The notes: generated from the sequence alone by a model not told the origin. DNA of 64,000 nt from Mesorhizobium loti (GCF_001510895.1 NZ_LPWA01000098.1:124001-188000), one strand, 5' to 3'. Shown: positions 1 to 9,102, numbered from the stretch's first letter. A program made the numbers and translations.

Positions 1-301
1 TCGGACCGGCGTCGCCGATGCGGATCGACGGGTTGCCGCGGTTGCGCTTGGCGGGCGGCAGGTCCGAAAGGTCGGGCCTGTGGCACTCCATGGTATGGAT
101 CACCGGCAGGCCGGCGGCGCGAAACCCTTCGATCAGCCGCTTCACAGTCGGCACGATCGCCGTGACCCGGCTGACGTCGTTGCCGAGGCTGGCGCCGAAG
201 CCACCCGGCTCGGCGAAGTCGCGCTGCATGTCGATGACGATGAGCGCCGTCGTTTCGGGCTTGAACGCAAAGGCGAAGGGCTGTGCTTCGATTTCCGCCA
301 T
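1..301 (-). CDS. Isochorismatase-family cysteine hydrolase, N-terminal part (cut by window edge)
   Basis: The reverse strand from 301 encodes about 100 residues beginning MAEIEAQPFAFAF and continuing to the window edge without a stop. It shows the family's first catalytic block, VIDMQRDF, whose Asp belongs to the Asp-Lys-Cys triad, and a later HRPDLSDLPPAKR segment shared with the biuret-hydrolase-like gene upstream. Its start overlaps the stop of the ABC ATPase by one base (TGATG), so it is the last visible gene of the same operon. Enzymes of this fold cleave amide or ureide bonds. Next to a biuret-hydrolase-like gene, a triuret- or ureide-cleaving role is a reasonable inference, but the Lys and Cys lie outside the window. 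Confidence 0.85.
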   Translation of the reverse strand, partial: MAEIEAQPFAFAFKPETTALIVIDMQRDFAEPGGFGASLGNDVSRVTAIVPTVKRLIEGFRAAGLPVIHTMECHRPDLSDLPPAKRNRGNPSIRIGDAGP

Positions 302-1830
302 CAGTGATGCCCCGCCATGTGCTCGCCGATGGTCTGCACGCTCGCCTGCGCGATCGGCGTCTCGTAAACCAGCGCGCCGTCCGACATGACTAGGATGCGA
401 TCCGAGAGTTCCAGGAGCTCGTCGAGATCTTCCGACATCAGGAGCACCGCGGCGCCTGCGTTGCGCGCCTTCATGATGCGGGCGCGGATTTCGGCGACGG
501 CGGAAAAATCGAGGCCGAAGCAGGGGTTGGACACGATCAAAAGGTCGACCTCGCCGGTGAGCTCGCGGGCGAGCACGGCGCGCTGGACATTGCCGCCCGA
601 CAGCGAAGCGATCGGCGAAGAGAGCGATGCCGTCTTGACCTTGAACTGCTCGACCAGACGGGCGCTGAAGGATTTGATGGCGCCGGCGCTGATCCAGCTC
701 ACGGGTCTGCCGTTGCCGTCGACGTCGAAGGTGCGGAAGGCGATGTTCTCGGCCACCGTCATCTTGGGCGCGCAGGCATTCTTCAGCGGCTCCTCCGGGA
801 TGAGGCGGACGTTCAGCGCGCGCGCCTCGGCGCGCGTCGCCGCATAGGCGGTGCCGCGCACCATGACCTCACCCTGATCACGGGCGCGCTGGCCGGCCAG
901 CACTTCCAGGAACTCCTTCTGGCCGTTGCCGGAGATACCGGCGATGCCGACAATCTCTCCCGAACGCACGCCGAGATCGGCGATGTCGATCGACTTGAGG
1001 CCGGTGCGGTCCGGTGCCTTCAGCGCCTCCACCTTCAGCACGATCTCGGCGTCCGGCTTCGGCGCCGCGCGGCTGTCGAGCGCGGCGATCGGCTGGTCGC
1101 CGATCATCATCGCGGCCATGGCCTTGTGGGTGAGATCGGAGACCTTGCCGGTCCCGGTGAGCCTGCCCTTGCGCAGCACCGTGATGTCGTCGGCGAATGC
1201 GGTGACTTCGTGGAACTTGTGCGAGATCATCAGCACGGTGAGGTCGCCGGCCTTGGTCATGCCGCGCACCAGGCCAAGCACTTCCTGCGCCTCGCCCGGG
1301 GTGAGCACGGATGTCGGCTCGTCCAGCACCAGGAAATTGCGGCCGAGATAAAGCTGCTTGATGATCTCCAGCTTCTGCTTCTCGCCGGCGGCGAGCTCGG
1401 CCACCTTGACGTCGAGCGGCACTTTGAACGGCATGCCGCTCATGAAGGCGGCAAGCTCGCCGCGTTCCTTGCGCCAGTCGATGACGCCCGGCACTTTTTC
1501 GCGCGAGATGACCAGGTTCTCGGCGCCCGTCAGGGACGGCACCAGCGTAAAATGCTGGTAGACCATGCCCAGGCCGAGCGCCGAGGCGTCCCTGGGGCTG
1601 GCGATCGCGACCTGGCGTCCATCGACCAGCATGTCGCCCGATGTCGGGTGGTAGAAGCCCATCATGCATTTGACCAGCGTCGACTTGCCGGCGCCGTTTT
1701 CGCCGAGCAGGGCATGGAAGGAGCCTGCCGGCACCTTGATCGAGACATCGTCCAGCGCCGTGAAGGCGCCGAAGCGCATGGTCATGCCGATGGTCTCAAC
1801 GCCGATCGCCTTTCTATGCATTCCGCTCAT
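301..1830 (-). CDS. BMP-family ABC transporter, double ATP-binding subunit
   Basis: This 509-residue protein carries two fused ABC ATPase domains, as in sugar and nucleoside (BMP, YufO/RbsA-like) importers. The first domain has Walker A GENGAGKST near residue 45 and a variant signature LAAGEKQ. The second has the degenerate Walker A GISGNGQKE usual for this family and a clean LSGGNVQR signature. It would energise import through the two permeases at 2582-4631 using the binding protein at 4739-5866. The ATG at 1830 follows a GAGGAG ribosome site. Substrates of this class are purines, nucleosides or ureides. The flanking hydrolases favour a ureide-type nitrogen source here, which is inference. 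Confidence 0.93.
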   Translation of the reverse strand: MSGMHRKAIGVETIGMTMRFGAFTALDDVSIKVPAGSFHALLGENGAGKSTLVKCMMGFYHPTSGDMLVDGRQVAIASPRDASALGLGMVYQHFTLVPSLTGAENLVISREKVPGVIDWRKERGELAAFMSGMPFKVPLDVKVAELAAGEKQKLEIIKQLYLGRNFLVLDEPTSVLTPGEAQEVLGLVRGMTKAGDLTVLMISHKFHEVTAFADDITVLRKGRLTGTGKVSDLTHKAMAAMMIGDQPIAALDSRAAPKPDAEIVLKVEALKAPDRTGLKSIDIADLGVRSGEIVGIAGISGNGQKEFLEVLAGQRARDQGEVMVRGTAYAATRAEARALNVRLIPEEPLKNACAPKMTVAENIAFRTFDVDGNGRPVSWISAGAIKSFSARLVEQFKVKTASLSSPIASLSGGNVQRAVLARELTGEVDLLIVSNPCFGLDFSAVAEIRARIMKARNAGAAVLLMSEDLDELLELSDRILVMSDGALVYETPIAQASVQTIGEHMAGHH

Positions 1831-1840
1831 CGCCGGCTCC

Positions 1841-2541
1841 TCACGGCAACTGCGCGACGAGCGCGGCGGAGTTCGACACCGCGCCGAACACGCCGCCCTG
1901 CATCTCGATCATCTTGATCGCCGCCAGATGGTTGCCGTAGTCGGTCGCCCCGCAGCAATCCTCCAGCATCACGCATTCGAAGCCGCGGTCGTTGGCCTCG
2001 CGCATTGTGGTGTGCACGCAGACATCGGTGGTGATGCCGGTGAGCACGATGTTCTCGATGCCGCGCTGGTTGAGGATCAGCTCGAGATCGGTGGCGCAGA
2101 AGGAGCCCTTGCCCGGCTTGTCGATAATCGGCTCGCCCTCGGCCGGATAGAGGTCGGGGATGATGTCCCAGCCCGGCTCGCCGCGCACCAGGATGCGCCC
2201 GCACGGACCTGGATCGCCGATGCCGGCATTGATGCGGCGCGAGCGCCAGCGTTTGTTGGCGGGAAGGTCGGCGAGGTCGGGGCGATGGCCTTCGCGCGTG
2301 TGGATGATGGTGTAGCCCTTGGCCCGCATGGTGGAGAGCACTGATTTGATCGGCTCGATCGGCGCCCGGACCAGCGACAGGTCGTAGCCATATGGTCGAC
2401 ATAGCCGCCCGGCCCGCAGAAGTCGGTCTGCATGTCGATGATGATCAGCGCCGTGTTGTCCGGCCGCAGATCGCCATTATAGGGCCAGGGATAGGGATCT
2501 GCGTCGATGTAGCGCTGGGTGATCTCGGCTCTGGCGTTCAT
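1841..2541 (-). pseudogene. Biuret hydrolase-like cysteine hydrolase, broken by a single-base frameshift
   Basis: Reading from ATG 2541 gives MNARAEITQRYIDADPY and then [18 protein letters not shown]. The frame then shifts, and the rest (YDLSLVRAP... to the stop at 1841) is in another frame. Restoring one G near 2389, so that ATGGC becomes ATGGGC, gives a continuous protein of about 233 residues. The repaired protein has the family triad: Asp in IDMQTDF, Lys in DKPGKGSF and Cys in TTDVCV. From memory it is very close to the rhizobial biuret amidohydrolase BiuH, which cleaves biuret to allophanate and ammonia. It sits 10 bp upstream of the ATPase gene. The shift may be a sequencing indel rather than decay. 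Confidence 0.8.
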
Positions 2542-2581
2542 GGCGAAAACTCCGGTCTTGCGAGCGGTGCGTGGTGCGCGG

Positions 2582-3507
2582 TCATTTGGTGATCGACAGT
2601 TCGCCGGGCGCGCCGGCGAGCGTGCGGCTCGGCGACGAGGTGGCGATCATGATGATGAGGGTGAGGATGTAGGGCGCAGCGTAGAATAGGTAGTAGCCCT
2701 GCGTGACGCCCACCGACTGCAGCGCCGGGCCGAGCGCGCCGGCGCCGCCGAACAGGAGTGCCGCGGCAAAGCAGCCGAGCGGATTCCAGCGCGCGAAGAT
2801 GACCAGCGCCACCGCCATCAGCCCCTGGCCGGACGAGATGCGCTCGGTCCAACTGCCGGGATAATAGAGCGACAGATAGGCGCCGCCGATGCCGGCGAGC
2901 GCGCCGCCGACACCGGTGGCGAGCAGCCGCACCGCGTTGGGGTTGAGGCCCATGGCGCGCGCGGCATCGGCGCTGTCGCCGACCACGCGCACGATCAGGC
3001 CGATGCGCGTGTTGCGGAAGGCCCACCAGAGGAAGAGGGCAAGTGCGGCACCGATCAGGAACAGCACGTTGACGTTAAGCGCCGCCTGCACCTGCGGGAT
3101 GTCGGACCAGGCGCCGAAGGGAATCGCCGGCAGGTCGGGCGCGAGGGCTGAATGAAGGGCTTGCCGAAGAAGAAGGCGAGCCCGGTGCCGAACAGCATCA
3201 GGGCGATCCCGATGGCGATGTCGTTGACCTTCGGGAACTTGCAGATCCAGCCATGAAAGAGACCGAAGCAGAGGCCTGCGAGCGCCGCGGCCAGAAGGCC
3301 GAGCCATGGCGAGCCGGTCATGACAGCCACCGCGTAGGCGCTCATGGCGCCGAACACCAGCGTGCCTTCGAGGCCGAGATTGATGCGGCCGGAACGCTCG
3401 GTGATGGCTTCGCCGAGCGAAACGAAGATGAAGGGTGTGGAGACGCGGATGGCGCCGCCGAGCATGGCAAGCGGCACGCCCCACAGTCCGATGTCGGTCG
3501 TCTCCAT
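2582..3507 (-). pseudogene. BMP-family ABC transporter permease, broken by a single-base frameshift
   Basis: The start at 3507 (METTDIGLWGVPLAMLGG) overlaps the stop of the upstream permease by one base. The first 120 or so residues, including the family-typical ITERSGRINLGLEGT block, are in one frame. From about 3142 the C-terminal half (APDLPAIPFGAW onward, ending GELSITK) is in another. Adding one G, so that TCGCGC becomes TCGGCGC, restores a protein of about 308 residues with eight or more hydrophobic segments, normal for YufQ-type permeases. It would pair with the 3507-4631 permease. It is a pseudogene only if the indel is real. Confidence 0.82.
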
Positions 3508-4631
3508 CAGGTGCTCCTCTGCCAGAGGTCCGGGTTGAAGAGCTTGAAGCGGCCGTAGAAGGTCTCGCTGAACAGGATGACGATGAAGAGCATGCCTTGC
3601 AGCACCAGCACGGTCGCATCGGGCAGGTCCATGCGGCGCTGGATCAGGCCGCCGGACGCGTCGATGCCGCCGAGCAGGATGGCGACGGGGATGATGGCAA
3701 GCGGGTTGTGGCGGGCGAGGAAGGCGACGAGGATGCCGGTATAGCCATAGCCCGCGGCAAGCGAGCCGTTGGCGCTGCCTTGCACGGCCGCGACCTCCAG
3801 CATGCCGGCGAGACCGGCGAAGCCGCCGGCCAGCGCGGTGAAGCCGACGATCAGCGGGCCGACGGCCAGCCCCTGGACTTGCGCCGCCCTGACATTGCCG
3901 CCGGCGATGCGGGCAGCAAAACCCCAGCGGGTCTTCTCGATCAGCAGCCAGGAGAACACGCAGGCGAGGATGCCGACGACGAGGCCCCGATGCACCTCCA
4001 TGCCCGGGATGTTGCCGACGCGGTAGATGTCGGCCAGCGGCTGGGTCGAAGGTTTGTTCAGCGAGGCCGGGTCACGCAGCGGTCCTTCCACCAGATGGTT
4101 CATCAGGGCGATGGCGATATAGGCCATCAGCAGGCTGGAGATGGTCTCGTTGACGGCGCGATAGTGGCGGAGCGCGCCGACGACACCTATCCAGATGCCG
4201 CCGGCGGCTGCGCCCCCCACGCCCATGAGAAGGATAACGAGAAAAGACGGCGCGCCGTTCAACGCCACGCCGATGGCCGCCGCGGCGACGCCGCCCAGCA
4301 CGATGGCGCCTTCGCCGCCGATCACGACCAGGCCAAGGCGCGCCGGCAGCGCCACGCAGAGCGCCGCAAGCAGGAGCGGCGCGCCGCGCGACAGGGAGTT
4401 CTGGATCGAGAACCAAGAGCCGAAGCCGCCCCGCCACATCGTCTGGTAGAGCTGGACCGGCGACTTGCCGACAGCCAGGATGAACAGGCTGAACAGCACC
4501 ATGCCGACGACCAGCGCCGCGAGCGGAATAACGAAGGCCTCCGCCCGCCTGGCGATCCACTCGAGCGCCGCCCTGTATCCCCTGGCATCGAGGATGGTCC
4601 GCACGTCCGGGCTGCTTACAGTGTCCGCCAT
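3507..4631 (-). CDS. BMP-family ABC transporter permease
   Basis: This 374-residue, strongly hydrophobic protein is of the YufP type (branched-chain/BMP permease superfamily). After a soluble N-terminus of about 35 residues come roughly eight to ten membrane segments. The ARLGLVVIGGEGAIVLGG stretch is the family's conserved cytoplasmic coupling region. It forms the transmembrane pore with the second permease (2582-3507). It starts 107 bp after the binding-protein gene ends, and a two-hairpin repeat element fills that gap. Relative expression of binding protein over membrane subunits may therefore be set there, which is inference. Confidence 0.92.
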   Translation of the reverse strand: MADTVSSPDVRTILDARGYRAALEWIARRAEAFVIPLAALVVGMVLFSLFILAVGKSPVQLYQTMWRGGFGSWFSIQNSLSRGAPLLLAALCVALPARLGLVVIGGEGAIVLGGVAAAAIGVALNGAPSFLVILLMGVGGAAAGGIWIGVVGALRHYRAVNETISSLLMAYIAIALMNHLVEGPLRDPASLNKPSTQPLADIYRVGNIPGMEVHRGLVVGILACVFSWLLIEKTRWGFAARIAGGNVRAAQVQGLAVGPLIVGFTALAGGFAGLAGMLEVAAVQGSANGSLAAGYGYTGILVAFLARHNPLAIIPVAILLGGIDASGGLIQRRMDLPDATVLVLQGMLFIVILFSETFYGRFKLFNPDLWQRST

Positions 4632-4654
4632 ATCCCCGTCTCTCCTCGGCTCGC

Positions 4655-4733
4655 GCTTGAAGCGTGCTTCAAGCTCTTGTTCGGATGCGTGTCGTCATCC
4701 CAAACCCGCTGTGCACTTTTTGGGCGACACGCA
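4655..4733. repeat. Two-hairpin dispersed intergenic repeat, copy 1
   Basis: A perfect small hairpin (GCTTGAAGC at 4655-4663 with GCTTCAAGC at 4666-4674) is followed by a larger one. The larger stem is GCGTGTCG (4687-4694) with CGACACGC (4725-4732), plus an inner CCCAAA/TTTGGG pairing. A second copy with compensating base changes is at 62771-62873. It lies between the binding-protein and permease genes of one operon. Confidence 0.75.
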
Positions 4734-4738
4734 ATGCC

Positions 4739-5866
4739 TCAGGCCGTCGAGCCGACGACGCCCTCGACGAGATAGTCCATGCTTTCGAGCTCGATGGCGG
4801 TCTCGACGAAGGCCTGGCCTTCGGTCGCGACGACGGCGCCCTTGTTGCTCTTCAACGGTCCCTTGATGACGGAGAAGCCGCCCTTCATCATTTCGGCCAG
4901 CGTGGCGTCGAACTGCTTGCGCGTGGCTTCGCCGACGGCGGGACCGAGCGGGCTCATCTTGACGAAGCCGTCGGCCAGCCCGCCGCGCGTGAAATTGGGC
5001 AGCGGCTTGCCGGCGATGAGGTCGTCGACGAACATCTTGTAGACCCTGGCCCAGTTCCACTCGGCGCCGGTCAGGTATTTTTCCGGCGCCAGCGGGCTCT
5101 GGTTGGCATGGTAGCCGCAGACGAAGGCGCCGCGCCCGGCGGCCGTCTCGACCACTACCTTCGGGCTGTCGACATGGCAGGTGATGACGTCGGCACCCTG
5201 GTCGACCAGCGCGTTGGTGGCCTCGGCCTCCTTGACCGCTAGCGACCATTCGCCGGTGAAGATCACCTGGCAGGTGATGGCCGGATCGACGGCACGCGCC
5301 CCGAGCAGGAACGAGTTGATGTTGAGCAGGACTTGCGGGATCGGCTTGGCGGCGACGAAGCCGAGCTTCTTCGACTTGGTGGTGTGACCGGCGACGACGC
5401 CGTTCAGGTATTGGCCCATGCCTATATAGCCGAAATAGGAGCCAGCATTCATCGGGTGCTTGTCCTTGTTCCACATGCCGCCGCAATGGCGGAACTGCAC
5501 GTCTGGGAACTTGGCGCACATGGCCAGCATATGCGGATCGAAATAACCGAATGAGGTCGGGAAGATCAGCGAGGCGCCGTCGAGATTGATCATCGATTCC
5601 ATCGTCTTCTGGACGTCGACCGTCTCGGGAACGTTCTCTTCCTCGACGATGGAGATGCCCTCGATGCCCTTCAGCGACGCAGCCCCTTCGGCATGCGCCT
5701 GGTTGTAGCCGTAGTCGTCCTTCGGGCCGACATAGATGAAGCCGACGGTCGCGGCGGCGGCGCGCGCCGCGTGGATCGGAAAGGCTGCCGAGGCTAGGCC
5801 AAGCGCCGCTCCGGCGGCGGAGGTCTTGAGCAGATCGCGGCGGCTAAGCATGAATTTGTCGGTCAT
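4739..5866 (-). CDS. BMP-family ABC transporter substrate-binding protein
   Basis: This 375-residue periplasmic protein has a twin-arginine leader: LSRRDLLKTSAAGAALGLAS followed by an Ala-rich cleavage region near residue 35. The mature part begins TVGFIYVGPKDDYGYNQAHAEG, the pattern of the BMP/Med lipoprotein-like family that binds nucleosides, purines or related compounds. I chose ATG 5866 because the leader begins there; longer reading frames upstream have no leader and run through the promoter region. It heads the minus-strand operon with two permeases, the ATPase and two amide hydrolases. Transcription probably starts from the sigma-54 promoter at 5929-5944. Confidence 0.92.
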   Translation of the reverse strand: MTDKFMLSRRDLLKTSAAGAALGLASAAFPIHAARAAAATVGFIYVGPKDDYGYNQAHAEGAASLKGIEGISIVEEENVPETVDVQKTMESMINLDGASLIFPTSFGYFDPHMLAMCAKFPDVQFRHCGGMWNKDKHPMNAGSYFGYIGMGQYLNGVVAGHTTKSKKLGFVAAKPIPQVLLNINSFLLGARAVDPAITCQVIFTGEWSLAVKEAEATNALVDQGADVITCHVDSPKVVVETAAGRGAFVCGYHANQSPLAPEKYLTGAEWNWARVYKMFVDDLIAGKPLPNFTRGGLADGFVKMSPLGPAVGEATRKQFDATLAEMMKGGFSVIKGPLKSNKGAVVATEGQAFVETAIELESMDYLVEGVVGSTA

Positions 5867-5920
5867 ATCGAATGCTCCCCTTTCTTGGGCCCCGGCAGGG
5901 TCGGTTAATGTGCTGTCAAG

Positions 5921-5934
5921 AAAGTGCATGCAAT
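5921..5934. promoter_or_regulatory. Operator candidate, half of a paired inverted site
   Basis: AAAGTGCATGCAAT contains the palindrome TGCATGCA at 5925-5932. Its exact reverse complement occurs at 6014-6027. The site covers the -12 region of the RpoN promoter, a position suited to repression. The adjacent divergent GntR protein is the obvious candidate binder (inference). Confidence 0.55.
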
Positions 5935-5944
5935 CGCTGTGCCA
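5929..5944 (-). promoter_or_regulatory. Sigma-54 (RpoN) -24/-12 promoter of the BMP/biuret operon
   Basis: The minus strand reads TGGCACAGCGATTGCA. GG and GC are exactly 12 bases apart, matching the RpoN consensus TGGCAC-N5-TTGC. It lies about 63 bp before the ATG at 5866. RpoN control fits a nitrogen-scavenging operon. The -12 element overlaps the operator-like site at 5921-5934. Confidence 0.7.
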
Positions 5945-6013
5945 GTTCCTTTTTCTGATTTTCCGTAATAAAATCAACAAATGAATTTAGAAGGCCTGCA
6001 TAAGCCAAAGGCA

Positions 6014-6027
6014 ATTGCATGCACTTT
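6014..6027. promoter_or_regulatory. Operator candidate, second half of the paired inverted site
   Basis: ATTGCATGCACTTT is the perfect 14-base reverse complement of 5921-5934, with centres 93 bp apart (about nine helical turns), so looping is possible. It lies just upstream of a TTGACA hexamer (6048-6053) that could be the -35 box of the gntR gene. Confidence 0.5.
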
Positions 6028-6156
6028 TTGCCTGAAAAATCATCAGTTTGACATTTAGATTAAAACCTAGGCATACAGAGGCGTGGCCTTGAGTCGAAAT
6101 AGCCCGTGGGCTACCCGCCCAGCGGGTCGTCCGCAATAAATTGGGCCGGAGGAGAC

Positions 6157-6846
6157 GTGTCGGGAAAGCGCAGCTTGGTCAGGTCGGGGACGACCGTGGA
6201 TCAGATGGTGAGGGCGATCGCCGACCGCATCGTGACTGGCTATTTGCGCCCCGGTGAAAGGCTCGACGAGGTCTCGCTCGCCGCCCGCTTCGACGTTTCG
6301 CGCACACCGGTCCGCGAGGCGCTCGGCCAGTTGAGCGCCATCGGGCTGGTCGAGAGGCGGCCCAACCGGGGCGCCATCGTCGCCGTGGTCACGCAGGAGC
6401 ATCTCGCCTCGATGTTCGAGAGCATGGCCGAGTTGGAGGCGATCTGCGCCCGCTTCTCCGCCGAGCGCATGACCGGAGCCGAGCGCCGCGCACTAGAGAT
6501 GGAGCATCAGGCATCGGCGCGGATGGTGCAGCTAGGCGCCGAGGAGGACTACGAGTATTTCAACACCGAGTTCCACACCCGGCTCTATCGCGGGGCCCAC
6601 AACGCGCATATCTACGATCTGACGGTGATGACCCGAAGCCGGCTGGCACCGTTCCGGCGCGCGCAGTTCATGCTGCCCGGCCGGTTGGCCAAATCTTGGC
6701 AGGAACACGACGTGATCGTCACCGCGATCATGCGCGGCGATGCCGGGGGCGCGGGCAAGGCGGCCAGAGACCATGTCTCCATTGTCAGCGAGGCTACCGC
6801 GGTGTTCGCGGCTGATCGCAAGCCAAATCGCCGGGACGTTGCCTGA
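6157..6846 (+). CDS. GntR-family transcriptional regulator (FadR/FCD subgroup)
   Basis: This protein of about 229 residues has an N-terminal winged helix-turn-helix (IVTGYLRPGERLDEVSLAARF, then DVSRTPVREALGQL, a typical GntR recognition helix) and a C-terminal all-helical FCD ligand domain (TEFHTRLYRGAHN and similar). FCD proteins usually sense small carboxylates or related metabolites and repress neighbouring catabolic genes. The gene diverges from the BMP/biuret operon with paired inverted operators between them, so it probably controls that operon and itself. I prefer GTG 6157, preceded by GGAGG, over an in-frame GTG at 6106 that has no ribosome site. Confidence 0.9.
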   Translation: MSGKRSLVRSGTTVDQMVRAIADRIVTGYLRPGERLDEVSLAARFDVSRTPVREALGQLSAIGLVERRPNRGAIVAVVTQEHLASMFESMAELEAICARFSAERMTGAERRALEMEHQASARMVQLGAEEDYEYFNTEFHTRLYRGAHNAHIYDLTVMTRSRLAPFRRAQFMLPGRLAKSWQEHDVIVTAIMRGDAGGAGKAARDHVSIVSEATAVFAADRKPNRRDVA

Positions 6847-6944
6847 AATTCCGGACAGTCCAAATCTCCGCAGAAGATGTCTACTTCCAGGGCGGTGCAA
6901 AGTTTCGCCCCAACGACCGTTATTGGGCGCAAGCTGCCATTAGC

Positions 6945-7080
6945 GGATGGTTAGCCAGCCCATATCCTTCGTATGATCTCGTATGGTCTGGCGAACCTAA
7001 GGACCACGGGAAAGAATAGTTTTCAAGCCAGGCGGTACCACTGTCTTATCTCACAAAAAGGTCGATGGATTTCATTCACC
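6945..7080. repeat. Dispersed repeat copy A (TCGTATGGTCTGGCGAACC family)
   Basis: This 136-bp stretch matches 41312-41448 closely and in the same orientation. The two share a 41-base identical core ending in CGAACCTAAGGA, and both continue to GGTCGATGGATT and TTCACC. It sits in the 344-bp gap between gntR and ssuE. I see no gene in that gap. Confidence 0.8.
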
Positions 7081-7190
7081 AGGGGATGAGCGCCACAAAT
7101 TTAGGGCTGGCAGCTGACCGGCAGCTAGTCGGCACCCGCAAGCCGGGGCCGGACATTCAACACGCGCCTCGTGCCAACAGGGCGCTGCGG

Positions 7191-7751
7191 TCACTCTGCA
7201 GCCAGGCGGACACCTGAACGGCCAGAGACCAGTATCCCTGCTTCATCAACGGCCTGTGCGGCCCGCTTGAGAATCGGCTCTGAGCTCAGCACGCCCTCAA
7301 TGAAATCCTTATCGGTCGCGTAGACGGCCGTGGGCAGCGCGAAAGCCTCGAAGAAGCCGAACAGGGGTCTCAACTGATGCTCGACGATCAAAGCATGGCG
7401 CTCGCCGCCTCCGGTGGCGGTGAGAAGAACCGGCTTGCCCTTCAGCGCGGCCGGATCGATTAGGTCGAAGAAATGCTTGAACAGGCCGGTGTAGCTGCCC
7501 TTGTAGGTCGGCGAGCCGACGACGAGCACATCCGCGGCGATGACATGTGACAGTATTGCCTGCGCCGGCGCGTCGAGGTCGCGCGCCCATCTGGCGGCAC
7601 CGAGCGATGGCCCGACATCGTCGATGTCATAGGTTCGGGAGGACAGGCCATGGCGGTTGGCGACATCCTGGACGATGAGATCGACAAAGGCGCGCGTCTT
7701 CGACGGGCGGGTGATGTTGCCGGAAAAGCCGACGATTGCTGGATTGGACAT
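7191..7751 (-). CDS. ssuE: NAD(P)H-dependent FMN reductase (SsuE/MsuE type)
   Basis: This 186-residue flavodoxin-fold protein begins MSNPAIVGFSGNITRPSKTR, the FMN phosphate-binding loop, and has GSPTYKGSYTGLFKHF and the TATGGGERHALIVEHQLRP segment characteristic of SsuE/MsuE. Such enzymes supply reduced FMN to two-component monooxygenases like SsuD and SfnG, both encoded in the same direction upstream. It is the only flavin reductase recognised in a region with seven flavin-dependent monooxygenases. ATG 7751 was chosen because family homology begins there, although the frame stays open further upstream. Spacing to the upstream gene is 104 bp. Confidence 0.9.
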   Translation of the reverse strand: MSNPAIVGFSGNITRPSKTRAFVDLIVQDVANRHGLSSRTYDIDDVGPSLGAARWARDLDAPAQAILSHVIAADVLVVGSPTYKGSYTGLFKHFFDLIDPAALKGKPVLLTATGGGERHALIVEHQLRPLFGFFEAFALPTAVYATDKDFIEGVLSSEPILKRAAQAVDEAGILVSGRSGVRLAAE

Positions 7752-7855
7752 GGGACAGACTCCGAGTGGCTCCTGGATTGTGAGCAAGCGGCCCCGGCCG
7801 AGCCGCCGCTTGGCAAGATGATCCCGCGGGGTTGCGGGTCCGTCGGATGATCCGT

Positions 7856-9102
7856 TCAGCTCCAGGCGTGCAGCGGCGGGTTCTCGCCGTTGAGGAAATA
7901 CTTGCCAAGGATCGCGTATTTCCAGCGTACCGGATCGTGCAGCGTATGGGTGCGCGCATTGCGCCAATGCCGGTCGAGATTGTGTTCGGCGAGCGTCGAG
8001 CGTGTGCCCGCCAATTCGAACAATCTGTTCGTCGCAGCGATAGCGATCTCGGTCGACAGGATCTTGGCTTGCGCCGTCACGATCTGGGCATGCGCCACCG
8101 TCTCGGCGGTCGGCTCGGCAACCGCCCGGTCGATCGCATGACCTGCCTTTTCCAGCAGCGCCTGCGCTGCATGCAGGCGCAGCGTCAGATCGCCGATGGC
8201 CTGGATCGTGTAGGGATCGTCCCAGGCATTGTCAACGCCGCTGTCGATCCAGGCGCGGCTCTTGGTCCGCACGAACTGAACCGTTTCGTCGATCGCCGCC
8301 TGGGCGATGCCGGTGTCGACGGCCACCTGGATGATCTGGAAGATCGCGCCGTCGGCGGTCGGCTTGTCATAGCCCTTGTAGCCGGGCACGAGATGCGTCT
8401 TCGGCACCTTGACGTTGTCGATGATGACAGTGCCCGACAGCGTCGTGCGCTGGCCGAAGCTCGACCAGTCGTCGATCACGGTCAACCCGGGCGCACCGCG
8501 ATCAGCGATCGCGTACCAGGCACGGCCCTCATCGTCGAGCGCCACGATCGGCACCAGATGCGCCAGCAGCGCGCCGGATGAATAGAATTTCTGGCCATTG
8601 ACGATGACATGGTCGCCCGCGTCGGTGAACTTGGTCTGGAAATCAGCCGCGCGCTTGGAGCCGAACTCGGAGAAGGCATTGCCGAAGCGCGTGCCCTCCA
8701 GCACTTCGGCGAAGAGCAGCTTCTGCTGATCCTTGTCCGACACGGTGCGGATCGCCGCCACGACGCCGAGATGGTTCTGCGCGATCTGGCCGATCGAGGA
8801 ATCGGCAGCCGAGATGATCTCGATCACCTTGGCCAATGTCGCGTAGGACACCTCCGGTCCGCCGAAGGCTTGGGCACATTGATCGACCACAGGCCACTCT
8901 GCGAGAACGCGTCGAGCTCGGCGACGGGCCAGATCCGCTCGCGGTCGCGCCTGGAAGAATCCTTCACGAATTCCGCGGCCAGACGATGAGCGACCGCGAT
9001 CGCCTCGGCGTCGTCCTTGATGATGTGCGCCGGCGTGGCAGGCCTTGGCACCGGCGGCACGGCGGCCGCGGCCTTGTCGGTCTTGACGTTGGAGACGGTC
9101 AT
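7856..9102 (-). pseudogene. Acyl-CoA-dehydrogenase-fold flavin monooxygenase (SfnB/DszC-like), frameshifted
   Basis: ATG 9102 overlaps the livF-like stop. The first part ends at LDAFSQSGLWSINVPK and then shifts frame near 8869. The rest (AFGGPEVSYATLAKVI to the stop at 7856) is in another frame. Adding one G, so that AAGCC becomes AAGGCC, restores about 415 residues. The repaired protein has the acyl-CoA dehydrogenase fold of SfnB, DszC and related enzymes, including FGSKRAADFQTKF and the C-terminal LFELAGTRSTLAEHNLDRHWRNARTH region. Members oxidise organosulfur compounds using reduced FMN. Neighbours are a LivF-type ATPase and ssuE. Whether the lesion is real or an indel error cannot be settled here. 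Confidence 0.82.
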
